Of a stretch of DNA of 39,694 nt, positions 15,622 through 25,041 are shown piece after piece; positions within the stretch are counted from its first letter, which is position 1; each line of letters begins with the position of its first letter. The notes beneath the pieces were generated by a model. The model saw nothing but the letters and a program-made list of their open reading frames with translations, had not been told where the DNA came from and made no database searches. Position numbers and translations under genes: made by a program. Where the stretch lies: assembly GCA_031281945.1 (NCBI GenBank), contig JAITER010000028.1, positions 1 to 39,694 on the forward strand. The letters run 5' to 3'. This DNA is from Spirochaetaceae bacterium. Lineage in GTDB: Bacteria; Spirochaetota; Spirochaetia; Treponematales; Breznakiellaceae.

Positions 15622-16674
15622 ATGAATGAAAGATTGGACGCGGCGTTAAAACGTTACGCGCAAGTATGCGCGAGTATTGAAGACCCTGATATTGTAAAAA
15701 ACCAGAACAAATACCGCGAAGTAATGAAGGAATATTCGTTTTTATCCGCCGTAGCTTCAAAACAAAAAGAAATCGAAAACCTTGATTTGGAACTGGAACA
15801 GACCAGGACGCTTATATCCGATGAAAAAGACCCGCAAATAAAAGAACTGGCGCGCGAGGAGCTGCGTGAACTGGAAGAAAAACGGGCCAAAGTTGCGGAT
15901 GAACAAAAAACGCTGCTTGTTCCAAAAGACCCTCTGGACGAAAAAAACATCATTATGGAAATACGAGCCGGAACCGGCGGCGAGGAAGCCGCTCTTTTTG
16001 TTGCGGATCTTTACAGGATGTATTCGCGTTTCGCCGAAACAAAAGGCTGGAAGTTCGAAATTATGACCATAAACGAAACGGAACTAGGCGGGTACAAAGA
16101 AATCATTTTTTCAATAAACGGCGATCATGTATACGAAAACTTACGTTACGAATCGGGGGCTCACCGCGTTCAGCGTGTGCCGGAGACTGAAGCTTCCGGC
16201 AGAATACACACATCGGCTGTTACTGTGGCAGTTCTTCCGGAAATGGAAGAGACCGAAATTGAAATAAAGCAAGAAGACTTGCGCATAGACGTCATGCGGG
16301 CCGGCGGGCCGGGCGGCCAATGCGTAAACACAACGGACAGCGCGGTGCGCATAACCCATCTCCCTACGGGCCTTGTTGTAATTCAACAAGACGAAAAAAG
16401 CCAGGTGAAAAACAAGGCCAAAGCGCTTCGCGTTTTACGCGCGCGGCTTTTTGAGCTGGAAGAATCAAAAAAAAACGCGGAACGTTCAGCCGAACGCAAA
16501 AGCCAGGTGGGAAAAGGCGACCGCAGCGAGCGAATACGCACTTACAATTTCCCGCAAAACCGGCTTACAGACCATCGTATAAATCTTACGCTGTACAAAC
16601 TGGATTTAATTATGCAGGGAGTCTGCGGCGAACTATTCGACGCCCTTAAACTTTCCGCAAAAAACGATTTATAA
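15622..16674 (+). CDS. prfA: Peptide chain release factor 1
   Basis: A 350-aa class I release factor that recognises UAA and UAG and triggers peptide release. The peptidyl-transferase loop [13 protein letters not shown] contains the universal GGQ. The N-terminal coiled region and the domain 2 segment with [10 protein letters not shown] are typical of RF1. The frame is open back to a TTG at 15601, but the RF1-like start [12 protein letters not shown] begins at 15622. No clear Shine-Dalgarno is seen. The methylase gene prmC often follows prfA; here an unrelated kinase-like gene follows after 28 nt. Confidence 0.96.
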   Translation: MNERLDAALKRYAQVCASIEDPDIVKNQNKYREVMKEYSFLSAVASKQKEIENLDLELEQTRTLISDEKDPQIKELAREELRELEEKRAKVADEQKTLLVPKDPLDEKNIIMEIRAGTGGEEAALFVADLYRMYSRFAETKGWKFEIMTINETELGGYKEIIFSINGDHVYENLRYESGAHRVQRVPETEASGRIHTSAVTVAVLPEMEETEIEIKQEDLRIDVMRAGGPGGQCVNTTDSAVRITHLPTGLVVIQQDEKSQVKNKAKALRVLRARLFELEESKKNAERSAERKSQVGKGDRSERIRTYNFPQNRLTDHRINLTLYKLDLIMQGVCGELFDALKLSAKNDL

Positions 16675-16702
16675 ATATTTTACATTACGTTATATTAAAA
16701 AC

Positions 16703-18115
16703 ATGGAAGATTTTAACAACCGCTGTTTTTCGCGCTTTGAAAATAAAAACGCCGTTGTTTTAGGCTTTGACACGGGATTAAGCGCGGCGTCTTTCGCCAG
16801 GATGCGGCAAACCAGCCTTTTAGACAAGAAAGGCTTTATCGTAGACGCGAATGGCGGGGATTTTGTCATAAAAGAATGGAAGCCGGAATCCGTAGCTGAA
16901 GTAAACAGGCGCATGGTGGTTTACGGCGTAAATGTGGAAGGCGAGCCGTTGGCGGCTTCCTTAAACCGGTATATAAAAAGCGATGCGGATAAGGAGGCGA
17001 AAGCGGATTTTAAACGGCGCTTGCGCCTTTGGTTTAACGCCCGTATTTTCGCCGAAGAAAAACCGGACGTTTTTGCGTCAAAGCAGGAGGGTTTAGTCCC
17101 GGCTTCGATTCTTACCGGCGGTAAAACCGTGTTTTTCGCGCCGCTGGAGCTGGTGAAAGCCGCTTTTTCGGATGACGGCGCCGCCTTTCTTAAAGACGCC
17201 GAACGCTACGTTCACCCTGAATTGATTGGAAAAAGAGCCGTTTTATTCACCGCCGGCGCCCTTCTTTACACTCTTTACAGCAAAAAACCGCCGTTCCCGT
17301 GCGAGGAAGGAAGTTCCAGCGTCCATATACATACTTTAATCCGAAGCGGCGTCTTCACCCCGCTGGAATACGAGGCTCCCGGAATAGACGTTAGAGCCTC
17401 GGAGAAAATCGGCGCAATGTTGCGCGGAGAAGAAACGGAAAATCCTCCAGATTATGTTTGGGAAGCGGGTTTTAGCAGCCTTTCACCGGAAGAAATTGAG
17501 ACACGAGCAAAACAAAAAGAGCGGTTCGTAAAAAAACAATACAGAATTTTCAAAAGGCGGCTCTTTTTTAGCGTTAACAAACCGGCTGTAAAAATGTCGG
17601 CGGCGGCGGCCGTCATAATGCTAATTTTCGCGGGAATGATTATAAACGGGCGGCTTTCCAGCCCTACAACCAGGGGGCTGGAGCCCCTGGAAGTCGCAAA
17701 AGTTTATTACGAGGCGTTTTCCAGCCTTAATGTGCCGTTGATGGAGGCCTGTCTGCAAAGAGGCGCCGGAGCCGGCGATGTAAACGCGGCCGCTCATTTA
17801 TACGTTGTGAACAAGACGCGAGAATCGCACGGGGACGATGTAAAGGCGCCTTTTCAAATAAAGGACGCGGATTTTGTCCTGCATAACGCGGGAACGGCGG
17901 ATGAAGCGGTAATAAAGGCGAATTACACGATGATTTTTCCACAGGAGGCGGGGGAAACCTGGGCGGCGGAAGGCGCTCCCGGCGTCAATGAGGGGCCGTC
18001 CGAAGACCGCGCCGCCATGACGCAACGCGCGGACACGCTTTATCTGTCCCGAAAGAAAGACTTATGGCACATAACAAAAATTGAAAGGGAAGAAAAAGAA
18101 TTTTTTTCGGATTAA
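16703..18115 (+). CDS. Kinase-like (probably inactive) single-pass membrane protein
   Basis: A 470-aa protein. The N-terminal cytoplasmic part (about 1-285) has no full kinase motif set, but residues about 167-200 (YVHPEL, then VLFTAGALLYTLYSKKPPF) closely resemble the C-lobe of Hanks-type kinases, where APE and DVYSLGVLLYELLTGKPPF occur. No HRD or DFG is seen, so it is probably a pseudokinase. A basic stretch and one membrane helix (about 296-315) follow, then a C-terminal domain (about 325-470) starting VAKVYYEAF, resembling NTF2-like folds. It sits 28 nt after prfA and may be cotranscribed. Function unknown. Confidence 0.75.
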   Translation: MEDFNNRCFSRFENKNAVVLGFDTGLSAASFARMRQTSLLDKKGFIVDANGGDFVIKEWKPESVAEVNRRMVVYGVNVEGEPLAASLNRYIKSDADKEAKADFKRRLRLWFNARIFAEEKPDVFASKQEGLVPASILTGGKTVFFAPLELVKAAFSDDGAAFLKDAERYVHPELIGKRAVLFTAGALLYTLYSKKPPFPCEEGSSSVHIHTLIRSGVFTPLEYEAPGIDVRASEKIGAMLRGEETENPPDYVWEAGFSSLSPEEIETRAKQKERFVKKQYRIFKRRLFFSVNKPAVKMSAAAAVIMLIFAGMIINGRLSSPTTRGLEPLEVAKVYYEAFSSLNVPLMEACLQRGAGAGDVNAAAHLYVVNKTRESHGDDVKAPFQIKDADFVLHNAGTADEAVIKANYTMIFPQEAGETWAAEGAPGVNEGPSEDRAAMTQRADTLYLSRKKDLWHITKIEREEKEFFSD

Positions 18116-18154
18116 CAGATTCTAACCGCCGTATAAAACAGCCGATTAACGGTT

Positions 18155-18235
18155 TGGGCTTGTTTAACAACCTAATTTGGTTGTTAAACATGAGTTTTCC
18201 GGTTTTTGGGGTAAGTCTCGCAAAACCGCGTTCGC
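18155..18235 (+). repeat. Dispersed structured repeat, copy E (degenerate, long stem 1)
   Basis: It begins GGGCTTGTTTAACAACC. Stem 1 is extended to a perfect 12 bp (18161-18172 with 18179-18190). GTAAGTCTCGCAAAACCGCG follows as a decayed second hairpin; the third is lost. It lies 39 nt after the kinase-like gene. Confidence 0.6.
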
Positions 18236-18243
18236 CGCCGGAA

Positions 18244-18276
18244 AGCCGCTTAGGAGCTGGAAAACGCCAAGCGGCT
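18244..18276. terminator. Possible bidirectional terminator between convergent genes
   Basis: The stem AGCCGCTT/AAGCGGCT (18244-18251 with 18269-18276, 17-nt loop) lies between the convergent kinase-like gene and gyrA. T-runs are short on both strands. Confidence 0.4.
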
Positions 18277-18301
18277 CTATTATCGCGGACGATTTACGGC
18301 G

Positions 18302-20815
18302 CTATTCCCCGTCGTTCTCCACATTTTCTTCCTGAACAATCCTATCCACGCCGACTACAAAATCGGGCCTTTCTATATTCACTATGCGCACACCAACCGC
18401 GTTCCTTCCCATAACACGTATGGAATCTACTTTTAATTTGATTGATTTTCCCTGGCTTGTAATGCACATTATTTCTTCGTTTCCCTGCACGTTTACGCAA
18501 GCCGCGATTTCGCCGCACTTATCGCCGGGCGTGTAAATCTTCTGCCCGCCGGTGCCTCTGCCATGAGAGCTAAAGTCTTCAAAAGCCACCCGCTTGCCAA
18601 ACCCGTATTCAGAAAGCAACAGCATGGTTTCATCTTCCGTTACACGCAATACTCCGGCGAGTTCGTCTCCGTCATAAAGCTTAATTCCGCTTACGCCCCG
18701 GCTCGCCCTGCCTATGGGACGCACTGCTTCTTCGTTGGTGCGCAGGGCCTGTCCGTTACGCGAAATCAACACGACCTCATCGCCGCCGCCGGTTAAAAGC
18801 GCGCTCACCAGTTTATCTCCATCGTCCAGTTTTATCGCTATAACGCCGCGTGTTTTCGCGTTGTAAAATTCCTTGGTGCGGACTTTTTTTACAACGCCTC
18901 TGGCCGTCCCCATAAACAGGAAAGTTTCTTCGCTAAATTCTTTCAACGACACAATGGCTGTTATTTCTTCATTTGGCGAAATCGACAAAAGCCCTTTAAC
19001 GTGGGCGCCTTTGGAAGTGCGGCTGCCTTCCGGCAGTTCATGCACTTTAGTCCAGTAAGCTTTTCCTTCGCTTGTTATAAACATGATGTATTCATGGGTT
19101 GAAGCCACAAAAATTTGTTTTATAAAATCTTCCTCAGCAAGTTTCGCGCCAGCCATACCTTTGCCGCCGCGGCCTTGATTCTTGTACGAAGAGGCGGGAA
19201 CTCGCTTTATATAGCCCATGTTGGAAATCAAAATCACCATTTCTTCTTTTTTAATAAGATCTTCAATATCGATGCTTTCAACTTCCCCGGCTACGATTTC
19301 CGTCTTGCGCTTGTCTCCGAAACGGCTCGAAACATTCCGTATTTCGTCCTTTATAACGCCTCGTAATTTTTTCTCATCCGCCAAAAGCGATTTAAAATAA
19401 CCAATTTGAACTTCCAGCTCCCGAAGCTCCGTTTCTATTTTTTCAATTTCCATGTGGGTCAGGCGGCCCAGCCTCATGTCCACCACCGCTTGAGCCTGAG
19501 CCTCTATGCGCGAGTCTATTTCTTCCGGCGTCGCGTTTTCCGCTTTTAAGAGCGCCGCCGGCTTTAAAAACCTGTCTTTTAACGCCGTTTTAGCGGCTTC
19601 TATATCACGCGAACCTTTTATCACGGCGACTATTTCATCAATATTAGCCATAACAATCAAAAGGCCGTTCAAAATGTTTGCGCGCTCCTCCGCTTTGCGA
19701 AGATCGTGCTTGGTGCGGCGCTCGACCACTTCCACGCGGTGTTCAACAAAGTGATGAAGAAGCTCTTTTAAAGTTAAAACCTGCGGCTTGCCGTTTACCA
19801 GAGCCAAGTTGATTATGCCGAAAGTGGATTGCAAAGCGGTCTGCGAAAAAAGCTGATTTAACACAATTTTTAAAATAGCTGATTTTTTTAAGTCTATTAC
19901 TATACGAAGGCCGTCTCTGTCCGATTCGTCGTTTACGTTAGCCGCGCCGTCTATCACTTTTTCGTTTATCAGATAGCCTATGCGCTCAATAAGCTGTTTT
20001 TTATTTACATTGTATGGAATTTCGGTAAAAACTATTAATTCTCTGCCGGTTTTCGTCGTTTCTACGTTAAAGCGCCCGCGCACAAGTATCTTGCCGCGGC
20101 CTATGGAATAGGCGTCTTTTATGCCTTTTCTCCCGAAAATTATGCCGCCGGTAGGAAAATCAGGGCCGGTTACAATTCGGCCAAGCTCCTCTACGGTTAT
20201 TTCAGGGTCGTCTATCAACGCGCAAACGGCTTCACAAACCTCCGTCATATTGTGCGGAGCCATGTTGGTCGCCATGCCCACCGCTATGCCGCTGGAGCCG
20301 TTAATCAAAAGGTTAGGGATAGCCGCCGGTAAAACAACAGGCTCAAGGAGGGATTCGTCAAAATTTGGGGCGAAATCAACGGTTTCTTTTTTTAGGTCGA
20401 AGAGCATCTCGTCCCCTATGCGCGAGAGCTTCGCCTCGGTGTAACGCATAGCCGCCGGCGGGTCTCCGTCAAGGCTGCCGAAATTTCCCTGTCCTTGAAC
20501 CACCGGGTAACGCAGTGAAAAATCCTGAGCCATGCGCACAAGAGCGTCGTACAAGGCCGCATCGCCGTGCGGGTGATACTTACCCATAGTGTCGCCGACT
20601 ATACGGGCGCTTTTTTTTGTAGCCGACCCAGGGCGGAGGCCCAACTCTTCCATTGAGTAAAGCAACCGGCGGTGAACCGGTTTAAGCCCGTCTCTCACAT
20701 CTGGAAGAGCCCGCGAAACAATTACAGACATCGCGTAGTTTAAGTAGTCGGTTTTAACTTCGTCTTCTATGGAGATGGGTATTATTTTGCCGCCCTCAGG
20801 GGATTCTATTATCAT
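18302..20815 (-). CDS. gyrA: DNA gyrase subunit A
   Basis: An 837-aa protein that cuts and rejoins DNA in the GyrA2B2 complex to add negative supercoils. The catalytic tyrosine is Y125 (AAMRYTEA). The GyrA box that marks gyrase rather than topoisomerase IV is QGRGGKG in the C-terminal wrapping domain. In the quinolone-contact helix the E. coli Ser83 position is Ala86 (GDAALYD), while the Asp87 position is kept as D90. It is the last gene of a run with zapA; its ATG overlaps the zapA stop by 4 nt (ATGA), so translation is coupled. gyrB is not in the window. Confidence 0.98.
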   Translation of the reverse strand: MIIESPEGGKIIPISIEDEVKTDYLNYAMSVIVSRALPDVRDGLKPVHRRLLYSMEELGLRPGSATKKSARIVGDTMGKYHPHGDAALYDALVRMAQDFSLRYPVVQGQGNFGSLDGDPPAAMRYTEAKLSRIGDEMLFDLKKETVDFAPNFDESLLEPVVLPAAIPNLLINGSSGIAVGMATNMAPHNMTEVCEAVCALIDDPEITVEELGRIVTGPDFPTGGIIFGRKGIKDAYSIGRGKILVRGRFNVETTKTGRELIVFTEIPYNVNKKQLIERIGYLINEKVIDGAANVNDESDRDGLRIVIDLKKSAILKIVLNQLFSQTALQSTFGIINLALVNGKPQVLTLKELLHHFVEHRVEVVERRTKHDLRKAEERANILNGLLIVMANIDEIVAVIKGSRDIEAAKTALKDRFLKPAALLKAENATPEEIDSRIEAQAQAVVDMRLGRLTHMEIEKIETELRELEVQIGYFKSLLADEKKLRGVIKDEIRNVSSRFGDKRKTEIVAGEVESIDIEDLIKKEEMVILISNMGYIKRVPASSYKNQGRGGKGMAGAKLAEEDFIKQIFVASTHEYIMFITSEGKAYWTKVHELPEGSRTSKGAHVKGLLSISPNEEITAIVSLKEFSEETFLFMGTARGVVKKVRTKEFYNAKTRGVIAIKLDDGDKLVSALLTGGGDEVVLISRNGQALRTNEEAVRPIGRASRGVSGIKLYDGDELAGVLRVTEDETMLLLSEYGFGKRVAFEDFSSHGRGTGGQKIYTPGDKCGEIAACVNVQGNEEIMCITSQGKSIKLKVDSIRVMGRNAVGVRIVNIERPDFVVGVDRIVQEENVENDGE

Positions 20816-21126
20816 TTTTTAAAATCCTCCGGGATAGTTTTATCTATTTTTTCTATAAGTTCCAACGCGATTTTCTCGGCTTGTTGAGCTTCGATATGCG
20901 CTTTATCAGTCATGCGGTTAAGTCTAAGGCGCTCAATTTCATCGCAAAGCAAAAAACCGGTTAACACGGCGGATTTTACAGGGTCCGTAAGGCCTGTGGA
21001 GCGTTGCGTATCCTCTACAATACGCCGGTAACGAGTAAGCAATGTTTCCATATACACAGGATCTTCATCAGACGACAACAAAAGCGATGCGCCTAAAATA
21101 TCAATACGGAATTCTGTTTTAGGCAT
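20812..21126 (-). CDS. zapA: Cell division protein ZapA
   Basis: A 104-aa protein of typical ZapA size. ZapA binds and bundles FtsZ at the division ring. It has an N-terminal beta hairpin ([12 protein letters not shown]) and a long C-terminal helix for dimer formation. The start at 21126 (MPKTEF) has AGGTG 7 nt upstream; a GTG three codons earlier directly follows the stop of the upstream gene and is less likely. It lies between a ZapB-like coiled-coil gene and gyrA. Confidence 0.85.
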   Translation of the reverse strand: MPKTEFRIDILGASLLLSSDEDPVYMETLLTRYRRIVEDTQRSTGLTDPVKSAVLTGFLLCDEIERLRLNRMTDKAHIEAQQAEKIALELIEKIDKTIPEDFKK

Positions 21127-21135
21127 CAAATTCAC

Positions 21136-21621
21136 CTAAAAAATTTCAGGCTGTATTTCCGGCGGCCCGCCGCCCGCCGCAGACAAAGGCTCTATGGAAG
21201 GGGAAGACTGGAAAAATGAACCGTCCGCATCCTCGTTTGAGGCGGCTCCCTGGGCGGCGGCGTCTCCCGCGCCGGCAGTTGGTTGCGGGCTTTCCGCCGC
21301 TACAGGAGCGCGAGTCTCAGGCGCGGCGGCTGCGGCTTCCGGTTGCGGCGCAACGCCGGCGGCGGGAGCCCCAGCCGCAAAAGGAACGCCTTTAACGTCT
21401 TCAAAACGGTTAAGGTGTTGCAACATAGAAACAATGCCTTCTTCTACGTGCGCCTGATCTTCCTTAAACCTGCGAATAATCACCTCAAGCTCTTCTATGC
21501 GCTTTCTAGCGTCCTCTTCTTTGCTTTTAAGCAGGGTGTTTTCTTCCGTGAGCTTGTTTACATAGTCAATAGCTTTGGTGACGCGCGACTCAAGCAACCT
21601 AACCTGCTCAATATTCACCAT
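21136..21621 (-). CDS. ZapB-like coiled-coil protein with Ala/Pro-rich tail
   Basis: A 161-aa protein. Residues 1-70 are a continuous coiled coil (VRLLESRVTKAIDYVNKL, KEEDARKRIEELEVIIRRF), like ZapB, which joins ZapA at the FtsZ ring. Residues 80-161 are low-complexity Ala/Pro/Gly, probably disordered. It is directly upstream of zapA and starts 3 nt after the rplT stop, so it links the ribosomal-protein operon to division genes. The family call rests on coiled coil plus location. Confidence 0.7.
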   Translation of the reverse strand: MVNIEQVRLLESRVTKAIDYVNKLTEENTLLKSKEEDARKRIEELEVIIRRFKEDQAHVEEGIVSMLQHLNRFEDVKGVPFAAGAPAAGVAPQPEAAAAAPETRAPVAAESPQPTAGAGDAAAQGAASNEDADGSFFQSSPSIEPLSAAGGGPPEIQPEIF

Positions 21622-21624
21622 AAC

Positions 21625-21984
21625 CTAAGCCCCCAAAGCATCTTGAGCCTTTAGCACGACAGCCTTAAAAGCTTCCGCGTCTTCTATCGCGAGATTTGAA
21701 AGCGCTTTGCGGTTGATTGATATATTGGCCTTGGCCAACCCCGCGATAAGCCGCGAATAAGTTACGCCCAGCGGCCTGCACGCCGCGTTGATGCGGGCTA
21801 TCCATAAACGCCGGAAATCGCCTTTTTTATCCCTTCTATCGCGGTAAGCGTAGGACAAAGCTTTGGCCACCGCATCTTTAGCCGTCTTGTAATTTGAATG
21901 ACGCCTGCCCCAATAACCTTTCGCAAGCTTTAATATTTTTTTGCGATGATCCTTGCGCCTTGTTCCGTCAACTGCTCTTGACAT
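21625..21984 (-). CDS. rplT: 50S ribosomal protein L20
   Basis: A 119-aa L20 of normal length, binding 23S rRNA early in large-subunit assembly. The N-terminus has [18 protein letters not shown] and later [13 protein letters not shown], both family hallmarks. It is the third gene of infC-rpmI-rplT. In other bacteria L20 or L35-L20 mRNA structures autoregulate this operon; no such structure was identified here. Confidence 0.98.
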   Translation of the reverse strand: MSRAVDGTRRKDHRKKILKLAKGYWGRRHSNYKTAKDAVAKALSYAYRDRRDKKGDFRRLWIARINAACRPLGVTYSRLIAGLAKANISINRKALSNLAIEDAEAFKAVVLKAQDALGA

Positions 21985-22052
21985 TTTATTCTCCTAATTT
22001 TTAGAACCAGCAACATTCTTTACAGGCTCTTTTTAAAGCTTCGTCTTTAAAA

Positions 22053-22253
22053 CTAACCGTAAGGCAGTAATTTTTTGCGAACTACCGGCACGTTTTCCGC
22101 GGACAAAAATCCCGCTTTGCGCAAATTCCGTTTGCGCTTTGTAGATTTTTTTGTAAGAATGTGCCGCAAATTTTGTTTCTTGTATTTTACTTTCCCGCTA
22201 CCGGTAAAAGAAAAACGCTTTGCGGCGCTTTTTCTGGTTTTCATCTTTGGCAT
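22053..22253 (-). CDS. rpmI: 50S ribosomal protein L35
   Basis: A 66-aa very basic protein starting [14 protein letters not shown], the standard L35 start. The ATG at 22253 has AAGGAG six nt upstream; an ATG two codons earlier abuts that site and is unlikely. The gene lies in the conserved order infC-rpmI-rplT. Confidence 0.97.
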   Translation of the reverse strand: MPKMKTRKSAAKRFSFTGSGKVKYKKQNLRHILTKKSTKRKRNLRKAGFLSAENVPVVRKKLLPYG

Positions 22254-22297
22254 CACCATCTCCTTAAAACGGCGCCGGATGGAATTCCGGCGAATAT

Positions 22298-22810
22298 TTA
22301 TTTTTTATTTTTTGGGCTTAAAACCATAGACATATTGCGGCCTTCCATAGCGGCTTGCTTGTCCACCAAGTATTCGCCCTCAATCCTGGAAAGCACGCCT
22401 TTTAAAACTTCATAACCAAATTCAGTGTGCGCAAGCTCCCGCCCCTTAAAACGCACGGTAACCTTAACTTTATTGCCTTCGGTTAAAAAATCTTTTATAT
22501 GCTTCGATTTGAAGTCTAAATCATGATCATCAATTTTAGGTTGCATTCGGATTTCTTTTAACTTTAACAATTTTTGTTTTTTTTTGGACTCGCGGATTTT
22601 TTTTTCGTTCTCAAATTTGAATTTACCGTAATTCATAATTTTGACGACGGGCGGATTCGCGTTTGAAACCTCTACAAGATCCAAACCTTGCTCCCGCGCC
22701 ATCTCTAAAGCCTGCGCTATAGGCAAAACTCTCTGCTCTCTATCATCGCCTATAAGCCGCACTTCCCGCCCTTTGATTTGCTGGTTTATCCGTAAATCTC
22801 TTTCCGCCAA
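22298..22810 (-). CDS. infC: Translation initiation factor IF-3
   Basis: A 170-aa IF-3, which binds the 30S subunit and checks start-codon selection. It has the N-domain segment [15 protein letters not shown], the YGKFKFE hinge, and the C-domain [10 protein letters not shown]. The start codon is TTG, 4-5 nt after a strong AAGGAGG. Rare infC start codons are known to allow IF-3 to repress its own translation, and a TTG fits that theme. It leads the infC-rpmI-rplT group behind a good promoter. Confidence 0.97.
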   Translation of the reverse strand: MAERDLRINQQIKGREVRLIGDDREQRVLPIAQALEMAREQGLDLVEVSNANPPVVKIMNYGKFKFENEKKIRESKKKQKLLKLKEIRMQPKIDDHDLDFKSKHIKDFLTEGNKVKVTVRFKGRELAHTEFGYEVLKGVLSRIEGEYLVDKQAAMEGRNMSMVLSPKNKK

Positions 22811-22855
22811 CTGTCCTCCTTAGGTTTGAATAACCAAAAACAACACTTTGCCATG

Positions 22856-22885
22856 ATTTTATGTGTTTACAGGATAATTTGTCAA
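22856..22885 (-). promoter_or_regulatory. Promoter of the infC-rpmI-rplT operon
   Basis: On the minus strand a perfect TTGACA (22885-22880), an 18-nt spacer and TAAAAT (22861-22856). The leader to the infC TTG would be about 40 nt and holds AAGGAGG. Confidence 0.7.
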
Positions 22886-22939
22886 GAATGCTGTGTTTTG
22901 AAACAAAACGCGCAAGCCTCTGAATTTCGGCGGTACGCC

Positions 22940-23773
22940 CTATTGAATTCGGCCTGGGCCGGTGAAACGGCCGCAATCTTTGTTTATTGAGCCTGTTCCA
23001 AAGCCCGGTTTCGCAAGTTTCGTTTTAAGCAGTATTTCTTCCGCTTCGCGCATACATTCCGCGGAAGGTTCTTTGACGCCTTCCAGCGGGTAAGAACGCC
23101 CCAAAGCGCGCCATTTAGCGGCGGCTAGACTGTGGTACGGCAGCGCTTCAACTTTTTCCACGGTTTTAAGCGCGTCTATAAAACGTCTTAGGCGCTCCAT
23201 GCAGGCGCGCAAAGCGGTGACGCCTGGAACCACAACGTGCCGTATCCATAACGTTTTACCGGCGTCTGACAGGAAGCGCGCCATGTCCAGTATGTTTTCG
23301 TTTGGCTTCCCGGTTAAAAGGCTGTGGGCTTTCGAGTCTATGTGTTTAATGTCAAGCATTATTAAATCTGTAAAGTTTAAAAGGCGGGTGAAAGTTTTCA
23401 AAAAATCAGGATTCCGGCTGAACGGCTCGCCTGAAGTGTCTATGGCGGTGTGAACGCCCTCTTTTTTCGCCCGCTCAAAAAAATCCAGCAAAAAATCAAG
23501 CTGTAAAAGAGGCTCGCCGCCGCTTACCGTAATCCCGCCGCCGCCGTTCCAGTAGGAGCGGTAACGCAACGCTTCATTCAATAAAGATTCCGCGTCCCGC
23601 AACGTTCCGCCTTCGCAAGCCCATGCGTCCGGGTTGTGGCAGTACTTGCAGGCCATGCGGCGCCCTTGCGTAAAGACCACAAACCGTATTCCGGGCCCGT
23701 CCACCGAACCAAAGCTTTCGGTTGAATGAATTAAACCAAAAACCGGTTTATTTTGCTGTTTTCCCGGGTTCAC
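22940..23773 (-). CDS. pflA: Pyruvate formate-lyase activating enzyme-like radical SAM protein with altered cluster motif
   Basis: A 277-aa protein of the PflA family, which uses a 4Fe-4S cluster and SAM to make the glycyl radical on pyruvate formate-lyase. It has DGPGIRFVVFTQG, the GGEPLLQ SAM-binding loop and a normal-length barrel. The cluster motif CxxxCxxC should begin right after F-T-Q-G but reads R38-R-M-A-C42-K-Y-C45: the first cysteine is Arg (codon CGC at 23660-23662, one transition from TGC). The rest of the protein looks intact. Either activity is lost, or this is a recent mutation or sequencing error. No pflB is in the window. Confidence 0.88.
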   Translation of the reverse strand: MNPGKQQNKPVFGLIHSTESFGSVDGPGIRFVVFTQGRRMACKYCHNPDAWACEGGTLRDAESLLNEALRYRSYWNGGGGITVSGGEPLLQLDFLLDFFERAKKEGVHTAIDTSGEPFSRNPDFLKTFTRLLNFTDLIMLDIKHIDSKAHSLLTGKPNENILDMARFLSDAGKTLWIRHVVVPGVTALRACMERLRRFIDALKTVEKVEALPYHSLAAAKWRALGRSYPLEGVKEPSAECMREAEEILLKTKLAKPGFGTGSINKDCGRFTGPGRIQ

Positions 23774-23850
23774 CGGTCAATAATAGAGGTTTTAACGCCA
23801 GAGGCGCGGCTGACAATTAAGAAACACAGGCGTCAATAAAGGCGGCTGCT

Positions 23851-23910
23851 AACAATAGCTAGCGGAATTTGACGTTTTAGGGCCAAATTCCGCTCTAAAA
23901 CGCTATTGTT
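23851..23910 (-). terminator. Nested and interleaved inverted repeats after flaB
   Basis: Three pairs occur: an outer 8-bp pair (23851-23858 with 23903-23910, overlapping the flaB stop), a 10-bp pair (23861-23870 with 23885-23894), and an 8-bp pair (23873-23880 with 23895-23902). The last two interleave, so they form alternative hairpins or a tight pseudoknot. It is probably the flaB 3' structure; there is no T-run. Confidence 0.6.
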
Positions 23911-24766
23911 GCAATAACTGGAGGACGGACTGCGACCTTTGGTTCGCCTGGGCGAGCATAGCCGTTCCGCTCTGGCTTAGTATCTGGTTCTTTGTGAAAT
24001 TCACCATCTCGTTGGCCATATTAGTGTCGCGTATCCGCGATTCCGCGGCCTGTATGTTTTCGGCGCCTATATCTATGCCGCGTATCGCGTGTTCAAGGCG
24101 GTTTTGGTAGGCGCCCAGGTCGGCGCGTTGTTTGCTTACCGTTTTTAGCGCGTCGTCCAAAATCGCGATTGAGCGGTTGGCGCTATCCGGGTCTTCCAGC
24201 GTCATAATTTCGTTGTTGCCTATATTGCGCAGGCCCAGTGACTTTGTCGTAATAGTGCCGATATAAATCTGCTCGCGCTGATCTACGTTGGCCCCTATAT
24301 GGAACCACATAGAAGCGGTTACAACGGCGCCGCTGGACTGGCGGGAGAAACGCCCGGTAAGCATATTCAGACCGTTAAACTGCGCGTGGCTGGCTATCCG
24401 GTCTATTTCGTCAACAAGCTGGCTCACCTCAACCTGCATCTGCATACGGTCTTCGCCAGTGTATATGCCGTTAGCCGCCTGGACCGCAAGCTCGCGAAGC
24501 CTGTTGATTATATCCTGGTTTTCCTGCAAATAGCCTTCTGTAGTTTGTATAAAAGATATACCATTTAATGCGTTCTCCGAGGCCTTGTTTAAGCCCCTGA
24601 TTTGCGAACGCATTTTCTCGGACACCGCAAGGCCGGAGGCGTCGTCTCCTGCGCGGTTTATCCGTAAACCGCTGGATAATTTTTCGCTGTTTTTGTCCAG
24701 GTAATTTTGCGTCACCTTTAAAGACCTGTCGGCGAACATTGCGCTAAGATTGTGGTTAATAATCAT
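23903..24766 (-). CDS. flaB: Periplasmic flagellar core flagellin FlaB
   Basis: A 287-aa flagellin forming the core of spirochaete periplasmic flagella. The N-terminal D0/D1 region ([34 protein letters not shown]) and C-terminal D1/D0 region (ending [20 protein letters not shown]) are canonical. The variable outer domain is nearly absent, as expected for FlaB. There is no signal peptide, consistent with export by the flagellar type III system. The start at 24766 has AAGGAG about 11 nt upstream; the open frame further upstream is leader. A sigma28-type promoter lies about 200 nt upstream. Only one flaB copy is in the window. Confidence 0.96.
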   Translation of the reverse strand: MIINHNLSAMFADRSLKVTQNYLDKNSEKLSSGLRINRAGDDASGLAVSEKMRSQIRGLNKASENALNGISFIQTTEGYLQENQDIINRLRELAVQAANGIYTGEDRMQMQVEVSQLVDEIDRIASHAQFNGLNMLTGRFSRQSSGAVVTASMWFHIGANVDQREQIYIGTITTKSLGLRNIGNNEIMTLEDPDSANRSIAILDDALKTVSKQRADLGAYQNRLEHAIRGIDIGAENIQAAESRIRDTNMANEMVNFTKNQILSQSGTAMLAQANQRSQSVLQLLQQ

Positions 24767-24887
24767 AGTGAATACACTCCTTCGGGATTTCCGGCGCGGC
24801 CTTCCCCTTAGGCCCTGCGCCGTAATATCCATGCCGGGGTGTGCATGGAAACTTAAACCCCCCTCCCTAGAAGATTTAAGCATAATA

Positions 24888-24950
24888 GGAGCCCGCAAAC
24901 GCCGTTGCGGGGTTATTTTTGATTTTAGCGTAAAAAGCCCTACGGGCTCC
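24888..24950 (-). promoter_or_regulatory. Possible switching hairpins in the flaB leader
   Basis: On the minus strand GGAGCCC (24950-24944) can pair with the adjacent GGGCT (24940-24936) followed by TTTT, resembling a weak terminator. It can instead pair with GGGCTCC (24894-24888) further down. The stems are short, so this is tentative. Confidence 0.3.
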
Positions 24951-24974
24951 CGCTTCAATCCTTGTATACAATCA

Positions 24975-25001
24975 ATATCGGTTTTTTACACCAGGGCTTT
25001 A
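24975..25001 (-). promoter_or_regulatory. Sigma28 (FliA)-type promoter of flaB
   Basis: On the minus strand TAAA (25001-24998), a spacer of exactly 15 nt, and ACCGATAT (24982-24975) against the consensus GCCGATAA. This is the expected class for a flagellin gene. Confidence 0.75.
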
Positions 25002-25041
25002 GCGCGGCGTAAAAACAAAACGTTCCGCGCCGCTAAAGCTG

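Noticed and set aside
24767-24958. N-terminal extension of flaB to 24958
   Set aside because: The extension lies in the leader, lacks homology to flagellins, and the canonical start [11 protein letters not shown] has its own ribosome site.
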